A DNA stretch of 14,383 bases, taken from assembly GCA_000151295.1 (NCBI GenBank), contig GG745357.1, forward strand, positions 314,617 to 328,999, written 5' to 3'. Both the position numbers and the translations under genes were made by a program. The notes under the pieces were generated by a model that saw nothing but the letters and a program-made list of their open reading frames with translations, was not told the DNA's origin and did no database searches. Within the stretch, counting starts at the first letter, position 1, and every line of letters starts with the position of its first letter. Source of the DNA: Allomyces macrogynus ATCC 38327 (Eukaryota > Blastocladiomycota > Blastocladiomycetes > Blastocladiales > Blastocladiaceae). Below, in pieces: positions 1 to 9,260 of this stretch.

Positions 1-137
1 GGGAGGAGGAGCAGGTCGTGGCGAACTGTGATGACGGACGACGACTGTTTGAGACTTTCATCATTTCTAGATCCTGTCCGAATCAATCGATGTGATTGTT
101 GGTCACGGCACGCCCATAATTGAAAACAGAATTGCCA

Positions 138-1069
138 TCACGGCCTCCTCTCCTCCATTTCCTCGTCGCTGCTCTCATCATCCTCGACTGCATTCTCGTC
201 CTCGCTCTCGCTGTCGTCCAGGCCCTGGTTGAAGAAATCGGTGACCATGGCCTCGAGTGAGATGGATGGAGCGCCGGCGCCCTCTTCCTCGTCGTCACTG
301 CTATCATCCTCGTTGGAATCCACGTCCATGGGCCACGTCGTAATCGACGGGCAGGAGTCGTGGCCGCGTGCGCCGCATCCCTCGTCGTCACCGTCGGCCA
401 TCGACGCGTCCGAGTCCGAGTCCGAGTCGCTGCTATCGCTGATCACCGTCGCGGTAAGGTCGGTGATACCGGGCCGACGCGCAGATGATGATGATGGCGC
501 GCCGGTACCGGGTAGGCGCAGGCGGTCGAGTGTCATTACGACGTCGGTGTTCCCAGTGGTGCCGCTCGCGGTCGCGCCCGTGGGGGACTTTCCCTCGAAC
601 AAACCGAGACCGAGTTTCTAGGAGCGCCAGAATCGCGTCAGCGTCATGAGCACACGACTGCGATTCGATCGCATCCAGCGATGCATACCATTTGGATCAC
701 CGGCCCACCGCGCTGGCCGATGTGCTCAATATCGTACGTTTCGCGGCCATCGCGTGCAATCGCGGCCATCAGCGCGTCGTTGGACTGCGCCATGGCCGGT
801 AGGAACGCATTGAGCCGAGCGAGCACTAATAGTCGCACGAAAACGTCAATGGGACGTTCATGGCCATGTCTCGTTGTGGCACCTGAGTGCGTACGGTTGG
901 TATTCGGGGGAATGGGGGTAATCGCGGGTTTTTGCCGTGGTGGTGCGGGCGGCGGAACGAGGAGTGACGTGGGTGCGGCCGCGGCGGCCGCGGCGAGCGA
1001 AGCGTCGGTCAGGGCGCCGCTGCTGTGGGTCTCGGCGCGCTTGGATGGGTTGGCGCGCTTTTTGGGCAT
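138..1069 (-). CDS. NOPCHAP1: NOPCHAP1-like (C12orf45 / DUF4598) snoRNP assembly chaperone, three exons
   Basis: Proposed exons are 1069-895, 825-689 and 617-138, giving 263 residues. The recognisable core is LARLNAFLPAMAQ (residues 60-72), then YDIEH, then VIQM (ending at 104), followed across the second intron by KLGLGLFEG. This order matches the conserved core of human NOPCHAP1: a leucine-rich stretch ending FLPQMAQAN, then an FNIENI segment, VIQM and an LFE motif. In humans that protein links NOP58 to the RUVBL1/RUVBL2 AAA+ ATPases during box C/D snoRNP assembly, so a nuclear role here is inferred. The N-terminus is basic (MPKKR) with an Ala run (residues 26-32) and Pro-rich stretches. 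The C-terminus is strongly acidic, with an SDSDSDSD tract near 167-174 and Asp/Glu/Ser-rich segments to the end, as in the family. The start at 1069 was chosen for the CACCATG context and the basic MPKKR opening; the upstream open frame is not protein-like. The family match comes from recalled motifs, not a search. Confidence 0.8.
618..688 (-). other. Intron 2 of the NOPCHAP1-like gene (phase 0, 71 nt)
   Basis: Donor GTATGC falls directly after the ATG codon of VIQM; acceptor CTCCTAG; branch-like CTGAC about 20 nt before the acceptor. Splicing joins VIQM to KLGLGLFEG, restoring the family's order of VIQM followed by LFE. Without splicing the frame ends at 644 after 14 unrelated residues. Confidence 0.85.
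826..894 (-). other. Intron 1 of the NOPCHAP1-like gene (phase 1, 69 nt)
   Basis: Donor GTACGC, acceptor CTATTAG, and a TTGAC branch-like site about 20 nt before the acceptor. Its length is a multiple of three and it holds no stop, so retention would add 23 residues without breaking the frame. Removal is preferred for three reasons: the segment uses codons rare in neighbouring coding sequence (AGA, CTA, TTA, TCA, ACA); donor, branch and size match the other introns here; and the join creates a leucine directly before LARLNAFLP, as in the conserved family core. cDNA would decide between splicing and retention. Confidence 0.65.
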
Positions 1070-1700
1070 GGTGCTGGTGGTTGTCGTGCGTGTCTTGCGG
1101 CGCTGAACGGATTGCGGTTGGTGGTTGGTGGTGCAGAGGTGGAGGAGAGGCAGTCGCGTCAAATGCGCGGTGACCATGCGCGCCCACCTGACCCGTTGCT
1201 GGCAGCTTGCACTCTTGACCCCCAGCGCACCGCCGGGCCACTGGTGTTTTGGCGTGACATTTGGCAGCTTATTGGGCAGTTTGACTGTTGACACTCGCAA
1301 GTCGCAACAAAAGGGCAATAAACACACAAAATGGTCAACAATCACCACGAGCAAACCCGCCAAGACTGGGCTCGCGCACGCCAAAGTGGTCAACCTCAAG
1401 GCGAAAGGATCATTCATCGTCACTTCCGGGCTAGGATTATGGAAAATGCTTCAATCGCGACCCGACACCGCACCTAACCGGTGGAGAGGATTGGGAACTT
1501 GTGTCCCGAGCAAGATACGCACCTTGTGTCTATTGCGAACCCGGGCCGCTTCATTTGCTCTGCCATCTTGATTTGGGGAAAGAATGCAGTTGGCAAAACT
1601 TGACAGCCATCCAGGAATGTCGCTGAATTGGTGCTTGGTTCGTGTAATCGCACCAAAATGATGGTCCTGGAGGTTCTTTGCGCAAATGTACTTCTCTTTC
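1070..1700. other. Intergenic: upstream region of the NOPCHAP1-like gene and downstream region of the coiled-coil gene
   Basis: No convincing gene on either strand. Open frames here have mixed composition, no domain signature and no heptads. On the minus strand a CCAAT sequence lies at 1275-1271, about 200 bases before the NOPCHAP1-like start, and may be a promoter element (weak evidence). GTAAGA at 1704-1699 and GTGCGT near 1525 resemble splice donors, so a spliced 3' extension of the coiled-coil gene cannot be excluded. No clear AATAAA polyadenylation signal was seen on the minus strand. Confidence 0.4.
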
Positions 1701-2159
1701 TTACGGCTCCTCCCCATCTGGCTGCAGCAATGAAGACACCAAGCTCCGCAACGCACGCGCTTCCACGGCACTCGACGCCACCAAGTGCGACTGCAAGTCG
1801 GCAATATGGTCTTGCAGTCCCGCGCAATTACTGCTCAACGACGCGTACTGCGCCATCGCCGCATCCAAACGAGTATCAAGTTTCGCGTTTTCTCGGCGCA
1901 GCTGCGCAATCACACGAGCACGACGCGCCGCCAACATTTGAAGCTTGGAGACGCGGCTCATTAGGTGGACTAGTTGCAGACGTAGCCGGTGCTTCGGCTG
2001 GTGCGCTCCGACTCGTTTCCGGAGCCGCAGGGCGCGAGGTCGCCGTGCTGGAGGAGCGGTTGGCGTGGCAGGAGCGGATGAGGCACTTGGTGTGGCCTCG
2101 GTTCCTACCCCGGAAGAAGGGGCCGGGTTGGGATTCTTGGATTGCTCGGCCGTGTTCAT
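1701..2159 (-). CDS. Small coiled-coil protein, unrecognised (152 residues)
   Basis: Single open frame starting at ATG 2159 in the context AACCATGA and ending at TAA 1703-1701. Residues 1-40 are Ser/Pro/Ala-rich and probably disordered. Residues 41-63 are very basic (RRPRALRLRKR and a KHRLRLQ segment). Residues about 65-148 show heptad-like hydrophobic spacing with Arg/Glu/Asp between (for example QLRRENAKLDTRLDAAMAQY), consistent with a long alpha-helical coiled coil. A basic stretch before a coiled coil recalls bZIP proteins, but the NxxAAxx(S/C)R basic signature is absent, so I do not call it a transcription factor. Codons are mostly G/C-ending. The GTAAGA overlapping the stop codon would act as a good donor; if spliced, the C-terminus would change. 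A longer open frame on the plus strand across the same bases looks like a shadow, with no domain or heptad order. Confidence 0.6.
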   Translation of the reverse strand: MNTAEQSKNPNPAPSSGVGTEATPSASSAPATPTAPPARRPRALRLRKRVGAHQPKHRLRLQLVHLMSRVSKLQMLAARRARVIAQLRRENAKLDTRLDAAMAQYASLSSNCAGLQDHIADLQSHLVASSAVEARALRSLVSSLLQPDGEEP

Positions 2160-3111
2160 GGTTCGCGAGACAAGTTGCGCTGATCTCGATGCGTTCGTGG
2201 GACGACTTTGATATACCTAGCGCGTGCTAGCGCAAATCTCCTTTATTATCATTGTGTACAAACTTGGCATCACGACAAAAGTCATCGTTCAAAGTACCTG
2301 AGCGAAATCGACGCGCACGGTGAAGAGAGAGAGCGAGTTTGCCGACCAAGGGGTTATGTATCGGTGCGAGGACGAGCGGCGCGCGCGTGAAGGAACGCAT
2401 TGGCAACAGGGATCCAGTCCTTCAGCGTCAGTCCTGCGCAAATTGGGACGCCAACCAACGTGGCCATTTATGGCGCAGCCCAGGCTTCCACACTTCCAAC
2501 TCCTTCCAAGTCACCATGGGCTGAGACTTCATCGCCAACCGTAGGGGGGGCGCAGACCGGCGGCGGTTAGCACGCCCAAATCGCCAATGTCGTTGGAGCA
2601 GCAGGGATAATGCGCATGGAGGTGCTCGTCGCGACGAGCATCGTTGTGACTCAATAATTGGACACTCGATGCGTACGCCGGGCCGCGCCTTGCATCGTAC
2701 GTCGTGGCGCGCGGGTGATGGCCGCCACGTCCAGTAGTCCTCAAGCGCAATGATTTGAAAAAAATACAGCCAGCAGCAGCACGGAGCCAGCAGCAAGGAT
2801 TGGGAAGTAAATCAGAGTTATGGCCGAGTTTATGCGAATCGATAACAAACTCCGTCACGACCGTCGCTGTTTATGACTAAACCCACGGTGTCTCGCCAGT
2901 CTACACGGCGACACGTGTGCGTTCCGCAGCACTCAACTCGGCACTGAATCACGCAGAACAAAGCGATGGGGCATCTATGTACGGACAAAAAACACGATGG
3001 GGAGGGCAACCATGAAAATCGGGAACAAAAGAGGCCGAGGAACAGGAAAAAAACAAATGGTGGGTACAAACAGCTCAAAGATAAAAATACACCACAAAAT
3101 CCACTCCATCT
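2160..3111. other. Intergenic: chitin synthase 3' region and coiled-coil gene upstream region
   Basis: About 950 bases with no supportable gene. The part nearest the chitin synthase stop (about 2750-3111) is more A/T-rich, with short A runs on the plus strand (near 2757-2764 and 3049-3055), as expected of a 3' untranslated region and terminator. The rest shows no repeat, tRNA-like or coding signal that I could identify. Open frames on both strands here have no family resemblance. Confidence 0.4.
2207..2215 (-). promoter_or_regulatory. Possible TATA element of the coiled-coil gene
   Basis: The minus strand reads TATATCAAA about 50 bases before the ATG at 2159, in an otherwise GC-rich sequence. 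Spacing allows a transcription start about 30 bases downstream and a very short 5' leader. Only the motif and its position support this. Confidence 0.3.
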
Positions 3112-6100
3112 TCACATCTCGCTCGCGCCGCCCGCCATCTCCTCCAGAATTGTGTCGATGGCCTGGTTAATCCATGCGCGTTGTGCACTCAAATCGACGC
3201 CAAACTGCGCTTCGAGCTGCGCGCGCACCTGCTTTTTGGTCACCTGCATCAAGTCGGACGTGTGCAGCACCTGGTCGATGGCCGCCCACAACTGGTCCTC
3301 GTTCGGGAACCCGGCTGCGCCCGCCGCGGCGGCCGACGATGACATCATCGACGTGGGCCGCGACGGAATGCTCATACGCGGACTCAACGACGGCGCCTGC
3401 ATACTGATCCGGCTCAGCGGGCGGTTGGCCGCCGAGTGCGTCGACATGCGCGAGTGCGTAGACATGCGGTCCCACTCTTGTGCTGCTGCCGCAACGGGGG
3501 TCGCTGACGACGGAATCAGGTGCTGCTCCGGCTGGCCCTGTTGCCGCATCGCCACGTACTGCTCCCACTCGGCGTTGGCGACGGCCTGGCCCTTGGTCGG
3601 CGCCGAGTCGGTCGAGTTGGTCGCGCCCGGGGCACCGGGAGAGGTGGGCGAAGTAGCGTCGCTCGAGCCCTCGGTTCCTCCAGCAGCCGCGTTGTTGTTG
3701 GCCTTGACAATGGCGCGAGTCGAACCCCACGAGAAACTTGGGTCGCAAAGAAAATGTAGTCAGAGACGGCTCCCCGAAAATGCCGAAGGCAACCGAAGGA
3801 AATAACGTACTCGTCCATGGCCCAGAAGGCACGCAGCGGAATGTAGAACCCGAAAATCGGGATCGCGAGCAGGTAAATGATCATCCACACGATATGCGCA
3901 AACTCGCGCTTGATCAAAAACACGATCGCTTGCGCGCCATAAATGGCCGCGAGCAAGATGAACGAGACCATGACGACGCTGAGCGACTGATCCTTGACAA
4001 TGGCGCGCACGGTGAGGTAGATGAGGTAGCCGAGGTAGACGACCGTCGACGGCATGATGACCGTCGAGACCAGGTCGATCAAGACAATGAACCGCATCGA
4101 GAAACAGCAGAACGAGCACATGTCTTTGACGCGCATCAGCTCGACGAGGTTGTGCAGTGTCGAGTTGATCCAGCGACGACGCTGCGAGACCAAGACAGCA
4201 AACGACTCGGGCGCGGCCGTAAACGCGAGCGCCGCGGGCGTGAACTTGGTGCGCATGCGCGGGAACGTGCGCAACACTAAGGTCGTCAAAAATCGATCTT
4301 CGCCGAGCGCGAGCAGGTTCTTCTTGTGCAGTGTGTGCACGCGCGTGTCCGAATACGAGTTGATAATGTTGTCGTGCACAAGCAAGGGTTTGTTCTTGCC
4401 GGGCGAGTAGATGCGATACATGCAGAAGCAACCGGGCAAACACGTCACGGCGCCAAACACTGACTCAAATGCCTTGGCCAGGTGCTGCGAGATAAAGTAC
4501 TCGTAGACTTGGATCATGGTCGTGAAACTCTGCTTTTCGTTGGACAGCCGCGTCTCGCCGCACACGCCAATCATGTCCGTGTCGGTCATGCAGTAGGCGA
4601 CGAGCTGCGTGACCGAGTCCGGGTCGACCGACGTGTCCGAGTCGACCATGAGCATGTACTCGTACCACTTGGGGTCGACGCCAATCACGTTCTCGATCTG
4701 GTGCCGCAGCTCGAGCTCGAGTGGGAGCATGGGCTTGCCGAGGTGCAGTTTGTTGAGGAACCGCATCAGCACCATTTGCGAGTCGCGCTTGCCGCGGTTG
4801 CCCGGGCGCGAGACTTCGCCCTGCAGGCCTACCTTGACGACAACAATAAAAGGCACAAGATGACCGTCCGTCTCGTAGAGCCCTGAAAACACTTGCGCGC
4901 GGTTCTGGCGCAGGTTCGGCACGTCGCCGACCGCGTCGTAGAGCAACGCCGGGGGGTCATTGTACCGGGCCGGATCGACGCCGAGAATATCGAGCACGAC
5001 GTGCGGCGTCGGGCGATCGTTGCCACGGCCGACAATCATACCGTCGCACAGCACCACGAGCAGCTTGCGCTTGTCGTCGTAGTTGAGCGTGGCGAGCGAG
5101 TGCAGCGTCTTGCGCATCGACTCTTCGTCCTCGGTGTAGCATGGCACTTGCAGCATGACAAACTTGTCCATGTTCTCAGATACGTGGTGCGACCGCGGCA
5201 AGAGCAGCGCCGCAATAAACTTGACGCCAATGATGCAGACGAGACACATACTGAACCCAAACATGATCCAGTCGACAAAGAGACATTCGGGCGTTTGCCG
5301 CGGGTCGACGAGCGCCTCGGCAAAGAGCCAGTCCATGCACGTGCCGAGTTTGCGGTTGTTGGCGTTCCAGGCAGCGGCAATGACCGGGTCCTTTGAGAAG
5401 TCGACTTCGCCCTTGGCCGCCTGCAAGAACACGTACTGGTCAAACTTGAGCGGGTCGCCGTTGGCCGTCTTGATTTTGAAGCTGAGGAACTCGTCCTTGT
5501 TCAGCACCGACGCGTAGTTGGTCAAGTCGTAGACGACCGAGTTGAAGATGATGCGCTTGCGCGCTGGCTCGTTGACGTCCTTGGGCGACCACCCGGCCAC
5601 GACGTCCTCCTTCGGCACAGCCATGACCCCGACTGCGTACTTGTTCAAGTAGTCCGACTGCACGCGCGCGGCAAAGTCCGGGTCGCGCTGTGCCTTGTTG
5701 TTGTGCGTAGCCATGAACGCGACGCCCGTCAAGAAATCGGGTCGCGTCTCAACCATGGCGCCCATCGACTTGTTGGCGATAAAGTCGCCACAGTAGACGC
5801 CCGGCGTGCGTGGGAAGCCTGCACTCAGGTCGAGGCCGCGCATTTGCCGAATCAAGTCGACCGAGTGCGCGTTGGGCGACATGGCGACCACGTCCATGAG
5901 GTTGTAGACGCGGCCATGCACGGCCGTGTAAATAAACTTGACCGTGCCGAGCGTCGTGGGCGTCGACAGGTAATCGAGCTCACTGGCCGTGAAGTAGTCC
6001 TTGCGCGGGCACACGAGCATACCTGCAAACACAATGAAGAACAGCGTGCTAAGAGAGGGTGGGTTGTTGTGGCGACGGTCAGTCTTGGAGACACGAAAGG

Positions 6101-9100
6101 AGGGAAAAACAGTCAGCTACGTACACGGCCGAAAAGAAGATGATGAGCTCGAAAATGGCCAGCTTCTCGCGCCAGGCCATTTGCACGTGCTTGTCCTGCA
6201 TGCGACCGCACCACCGCAAAAACGGCGACGGCACCCACCACGTCATGAACCAGACGAGGAAGAGCCAGCGCTTGCGTGACGCTGACCGGTCCTTCATTTC
6301 CTCTTCCATGATTTTGCGCGCCTCGGCTGCCGACATCATTGCCGGCGCCGTGTTCGTCTTGGGCAGCACGTTCTTGGTGGGCGCATTGTCGGCCGCCGTC
6401 GAATCGGCCGAGGAACTGTGCCGCGACAGGCCTGACGGCTTCATCGGCTCAGCCAGACTCGACCGCGTCGACCGGCCCGACACGGACCCAGCAACCGACG
6501 GCGACGACCGCGACCCGACCCCCGCACCGCGCGCATTCGCGTAGAAATTGGCCGACTGGAACCCGTCGTAGACCGACTGCGTATCGGACATGTAGGCCGA
6601 CGTGGAATCGTCGTCAAAGTCGTCCTCGGACGCAGCGTACGACGAGGCCGCGTCATTGAAGAACGCGGGTGACCACGGCATCTCGTGACCCTGCTGCTGC
6701 GGTTGTTGCAGCATGGCCGGCGAGCCGGCGCCGGGCATCATCATGCCCATGGGCATCTGCACTTGCTGGAACATGGGGAGCTGCATCATTTCTCGCACGA
6801 CACGCTTCCATTCGCGGTAGACGTGCAGCGCACTTTCGAGGAGCCGAAGCCCACGCGGGGACAGCCACACGCGGTCGGCACCGAGCATACGGTCTACGTC
6901 GCCGACGGCTGCGAGGAGCAGCTCGACGCGGTCTGGCAATGACCGCGACGGATCGAGCTGGAGCAGCGCCGTCATGACGCCCGAGTACCGCGCGTCAATC
7001 TTAGTGAGGGGCATCCCAACAGCGTGCGCGCCATGACGCGGCAGCCGTGCAATTTGGGCGATCACGGCGCGCGACTGCGACGATGTGCCTGATAGGACAA
7101 AGTGCACACCCGTCGAGTCGGCGGGCATCGCACCAAGCAGTTCGTCGAGCGCAGCATCGAGATCGCGCACCATGGACGGCGCTGTGTGCGGTGTGGATCC
7201 GGCACTCGTCGACCGCGCCGCGGCGGCAGAGGGCGTGCGGCGCACACTCGGTGCGCGCAACGGTTTGCTCGGCAGGTGACCCTGCTCGCGCTTGGCCGCC
7301 GACGCGGTCGCAATCGTCTTGACGGCAAACAGGTCGCGCACAAGCGAATTTTCGCACGTGTCCGGATTGCGGAAGAGCGCGACCGTGTCGAGCGCCACGG
7401 CTGCACCCGCGTCCTCGACCGAGTACATGCGCCGCAATGACCGTGCCGAGGTGATGGTCGGAATCGACAAGTCGAGCGGGCCCGAGCACCGCGGGCCGAG
7501 ATGGTCGTCGGTGACCTGCGCGTACCACGTGTGCACCGACTCGGCCGTGTAAATGTCGAGCTTGTCGTTGAGCCGCTCGGCAAGCGCATCCCAAAACGGC
7601 ACCATGGGCTGGACGGGGGACATGACGGGCGAAGTGGCTGATTCTGGGTCGTTGGCCGCAGCGTTCGAGCGTGACAGCGTCGTGACGGCGCCCGTCCGCC
7701 GTGGCGGGACCGGGTTGTACTCCTTGGCGGCTGATGGGCGGCCGGGGACGTGAACGATGGTGATGAGCGATGCTGGGTCCTCGGTCGAGTTGGTGCGCGA
7801 CATGCGCTTCTTCTTTTTGCTGCTCGACGCGGACGCGGCAGCCGTGAGCCGTGAGTTGACAAATTCGAGCAGCCACGTCCATTGCAGGTTGTAGAGCGTC
7901 TGCGCGAGCTCGAGAGCGTTGGAGTGGGCGTCGGTCGGGGTCAGGACCACCGCGCACGGTGCTCCATTGACGAGCGTCGTCGAGACGAGCAATGCGCCTT
8001 CGAGCACGTCCGGGGCCATGCCCAGGAGCTCGGCCGCAGCATTGAGCGTGTCGCGGTTGGACACTTGCGTCTCGACCTCTTGCGTTTCCGGGTTACGGCC
8101 GTCTTCAAATTGGATCGAGGCGAGGTGCAGCACCGCCGCAAAGGCCTGGAGCACCTGGTCGGTCGACCGCCGCGACAAGCCGAGCGTCTTGAGCGCCGCG
8201 AGCCATTCGGCAAAGGAGGCAGCGTCCGCACGACGATCACGGCGCGAGTTGGCGCGATCAGCACCGAGCGTTGACGACCGGAGCGGAGCGAGCGTCTTGG
8301 CCGCATTTTCGGCAGGCGGCAAGTGCAGACGCACACGCTGGTCCTGCGCGGCGCCAGCAGCGAGATAATGCAGGATGTGGAAGACAGTGCTCTGTGGTGC
8401 CGCGGGCGCGGTAACGGCCGCAGCACGATCGAACGCATAGTCGAGAATCTGGGCGCTGGCGAGACGGTGGCGCGCGTCGAGCCGCAGTTCGAGGGCGACG
8501 CCAAAGCGCGAGGCCGATTTGGAAGCGGCGGTCCGCACACACCCAAGACCGCCGAGAAGACGCAACGCAGCGAGCAGGCGCGTATGCAGCTTGGACGGCT
8601 TCGCGAGGACGGCCGTGGGCATGGACGCGGCCGACGCGCGGTTGTGGTGCTTGCTCGACGGTTTCGCCAGCGTCGTGGCGACCAGGTCGACCGCCTCGGT
8701 CAAGACGCGCCAGCCGTCGTCGTCTGGCGAGGCTCTTCAAAGATCCCCAGGGTCAGCGCTAGAAGAGAACACGGAGGGTACGCCACAGCAAATCAAGGGC
8801 GTACGTACCGCACAACGAGCGTCTGGTCCTCGTCCGTTGCGCGCGCCGCATCGGCAACGTGCACGGCCAACTCAGCGAGCCCGAGCGCGCGGTCCGTGTT
8901 CGTTTCGAGGGCGGCGGGCGGCGTCGGATGATTACCAGCAGGCCATGCGGGCGGCACCATGGGGGACCCACTCATCATGGCGGCCTGGTGGTGCAGTTGC
9001 ATGAGCACATCTGGCACGGAGCGTACTCCCGCGAGCCACTGGCGTGCCGCATCGGCCGCGGTGCTCGCATCCTTGCGCGGCAGCTTGGCAAGCACGACGC

Positions 9101-9260
9101 GGCCCGTGGCAAAGACGCAACCGTCGCCATTGGACTTGTCGTGCTGCTGCACGAGCGTTGCGAGCTGGGGCGGCAGCGCCATGTCGAGCGAACCCGAGGA
9201 CGAGGCCGGGGAGGGCGACGCTCCGCCGTCGAGCAGGTGGAACGAGACTTGGTGCGCCAT
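3112..9260 (-). CDS. Division-2 (class V/VII type) chitin synthase with degenerate myosin-motor-like domain, four exons, 1974 residues
   Basis: Membrane enzyme polymerising GlcNAc from UDP-GlcNAc into cell-wall chitin. Proposed exons: 9260-8809, 8734-6125, 6048-3811, 3736-3112. Start ATG at 9260 sits in a full Kozak context (CCACCATGG). Domain order: myosin-motor-like region (about residues 45-600), disordered Ser/Pro/Met-rich linker (about 600-960), membrane segments about 974-990 and 1009-1033, cytochrome-b5-like region (from about 1037), membrane segment about 1277-1304, chitin synthase catalytic core, three C-terminal membrane segments (about 1671-1757), and a DEK_C domain (about 1910-1967). 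Catalytic motifs are intact: DSD (1490-1492), CLPGC (1557-1561), GEDRF (1603-1607), QRRRW (1643-1647). The join over the last intron restores MDDFSWGSTR, a family hallmark. Length is near the usual 1800-1950 residues. Oddity: the motor lacks a P-loop and both switch motifs. In the family the motor aids vesicle delivery or retention at hyphal tips; here ATP-driven motility seems unlikely (inference). Confidence 0.93.
3433..3468 (-). repeat. Tandem RMSTHS hexapeptide repeat in the chitin synthase tail
   Basis: Two adjacent 18-base units encode RMSTHS twice (residues about 1857-1868), in the Ser-rich disordered stretch between the last conserved motif and the DEK_C domain. RMST resembles a basophilic kinase site (R-x-x-S/T), so duplicated phosphorylation sites are possible, but that is a guess. 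Confidence 0.75.
3737..3810 (-). other. Chitin synthase intron 3 (phase 2, 74 nt)
   Basis: Donor GTACGT, acceptor ACCCAAG, CTGAC with the A about 23 nt before the acceptor. The donor lies inside GAGTAC; taking it, and not the GTTATT three bases later, gives a GAT codon and the conserved MDDFSWGSTR string. Reading through would run on into unrelated Arg/Pro-rich sequence to a stop at 3516. Confidence 0.92.
6049..6124 (-). other. Chitin synthase intron 2 (phase 2, 76 nt)
   Basis: Donor GTACGTAG, acceptor CTCTCTTAG after a pyrimidine-rich stretch, CTGAC about 30 nt upstream of the acceptor. Splicing joins FFSAV to TLFFIVFAGM, making one continuous hydrophobic membrane helix in the middle of the family's conserved region. 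A second AG (TTTGCAG, about 20 nt further on) was rejected because it would cut the helix short. Confidence 0.88.
8735..8808 (-). other. Chitin synthase intron 1 (phase 2, 74 nt)
   Basis: Donor GTACGTAC after the codon start CG; acceptor TTTGAAG; CTGAC branch-like site with the A about 18 nt before the acceptor. A stronger-looking CTTCTAG lies before that branch site, but using it would put an in-frame TGA in the coding sequence, so the GAAG acceptor is chosen. The join gives LVVRASPDDDGW, exactly where a myosin P-loop would be expected. Confidence 0.8.

Noticed and set aside
1702..2159. bZIP transcription factor identity for the coiled-coil protein
   Set aside because: A basic patch and coiled coil are present, but the characteristic Asn and Arg spacing of the bZIP basic region is absent.
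1628..2230. 200-codon plus-strand frame opposite the coiled-coil gene
   Set aside because: The minus-strand frame has clear heptads, G/C-ending codons and a better start context; the plus frame shows no domain order.
3714..3730. Minus-strand GGGGTTCGACTC resembling a tRNA T-arm
   Set aside because: It spans the start of chitin synthase exon 4, encoding the conserved WGSTR, and no acceptor stem or anticodon arm surrounds it.
6022..6048. TTTGCAG as an alternative acceptor of chitin synthase intron 2
   Set aside because: It would remove half of a membrane helix that the upstream TTAG acceptor keeps intact.
8735..8808. Using TTCTAG as the acceptor of chitin synthase intron 1
   Set aside because: It leaves an in-frame TGA before the next conserved stretch, and it precedes the branch-like CTGAC.
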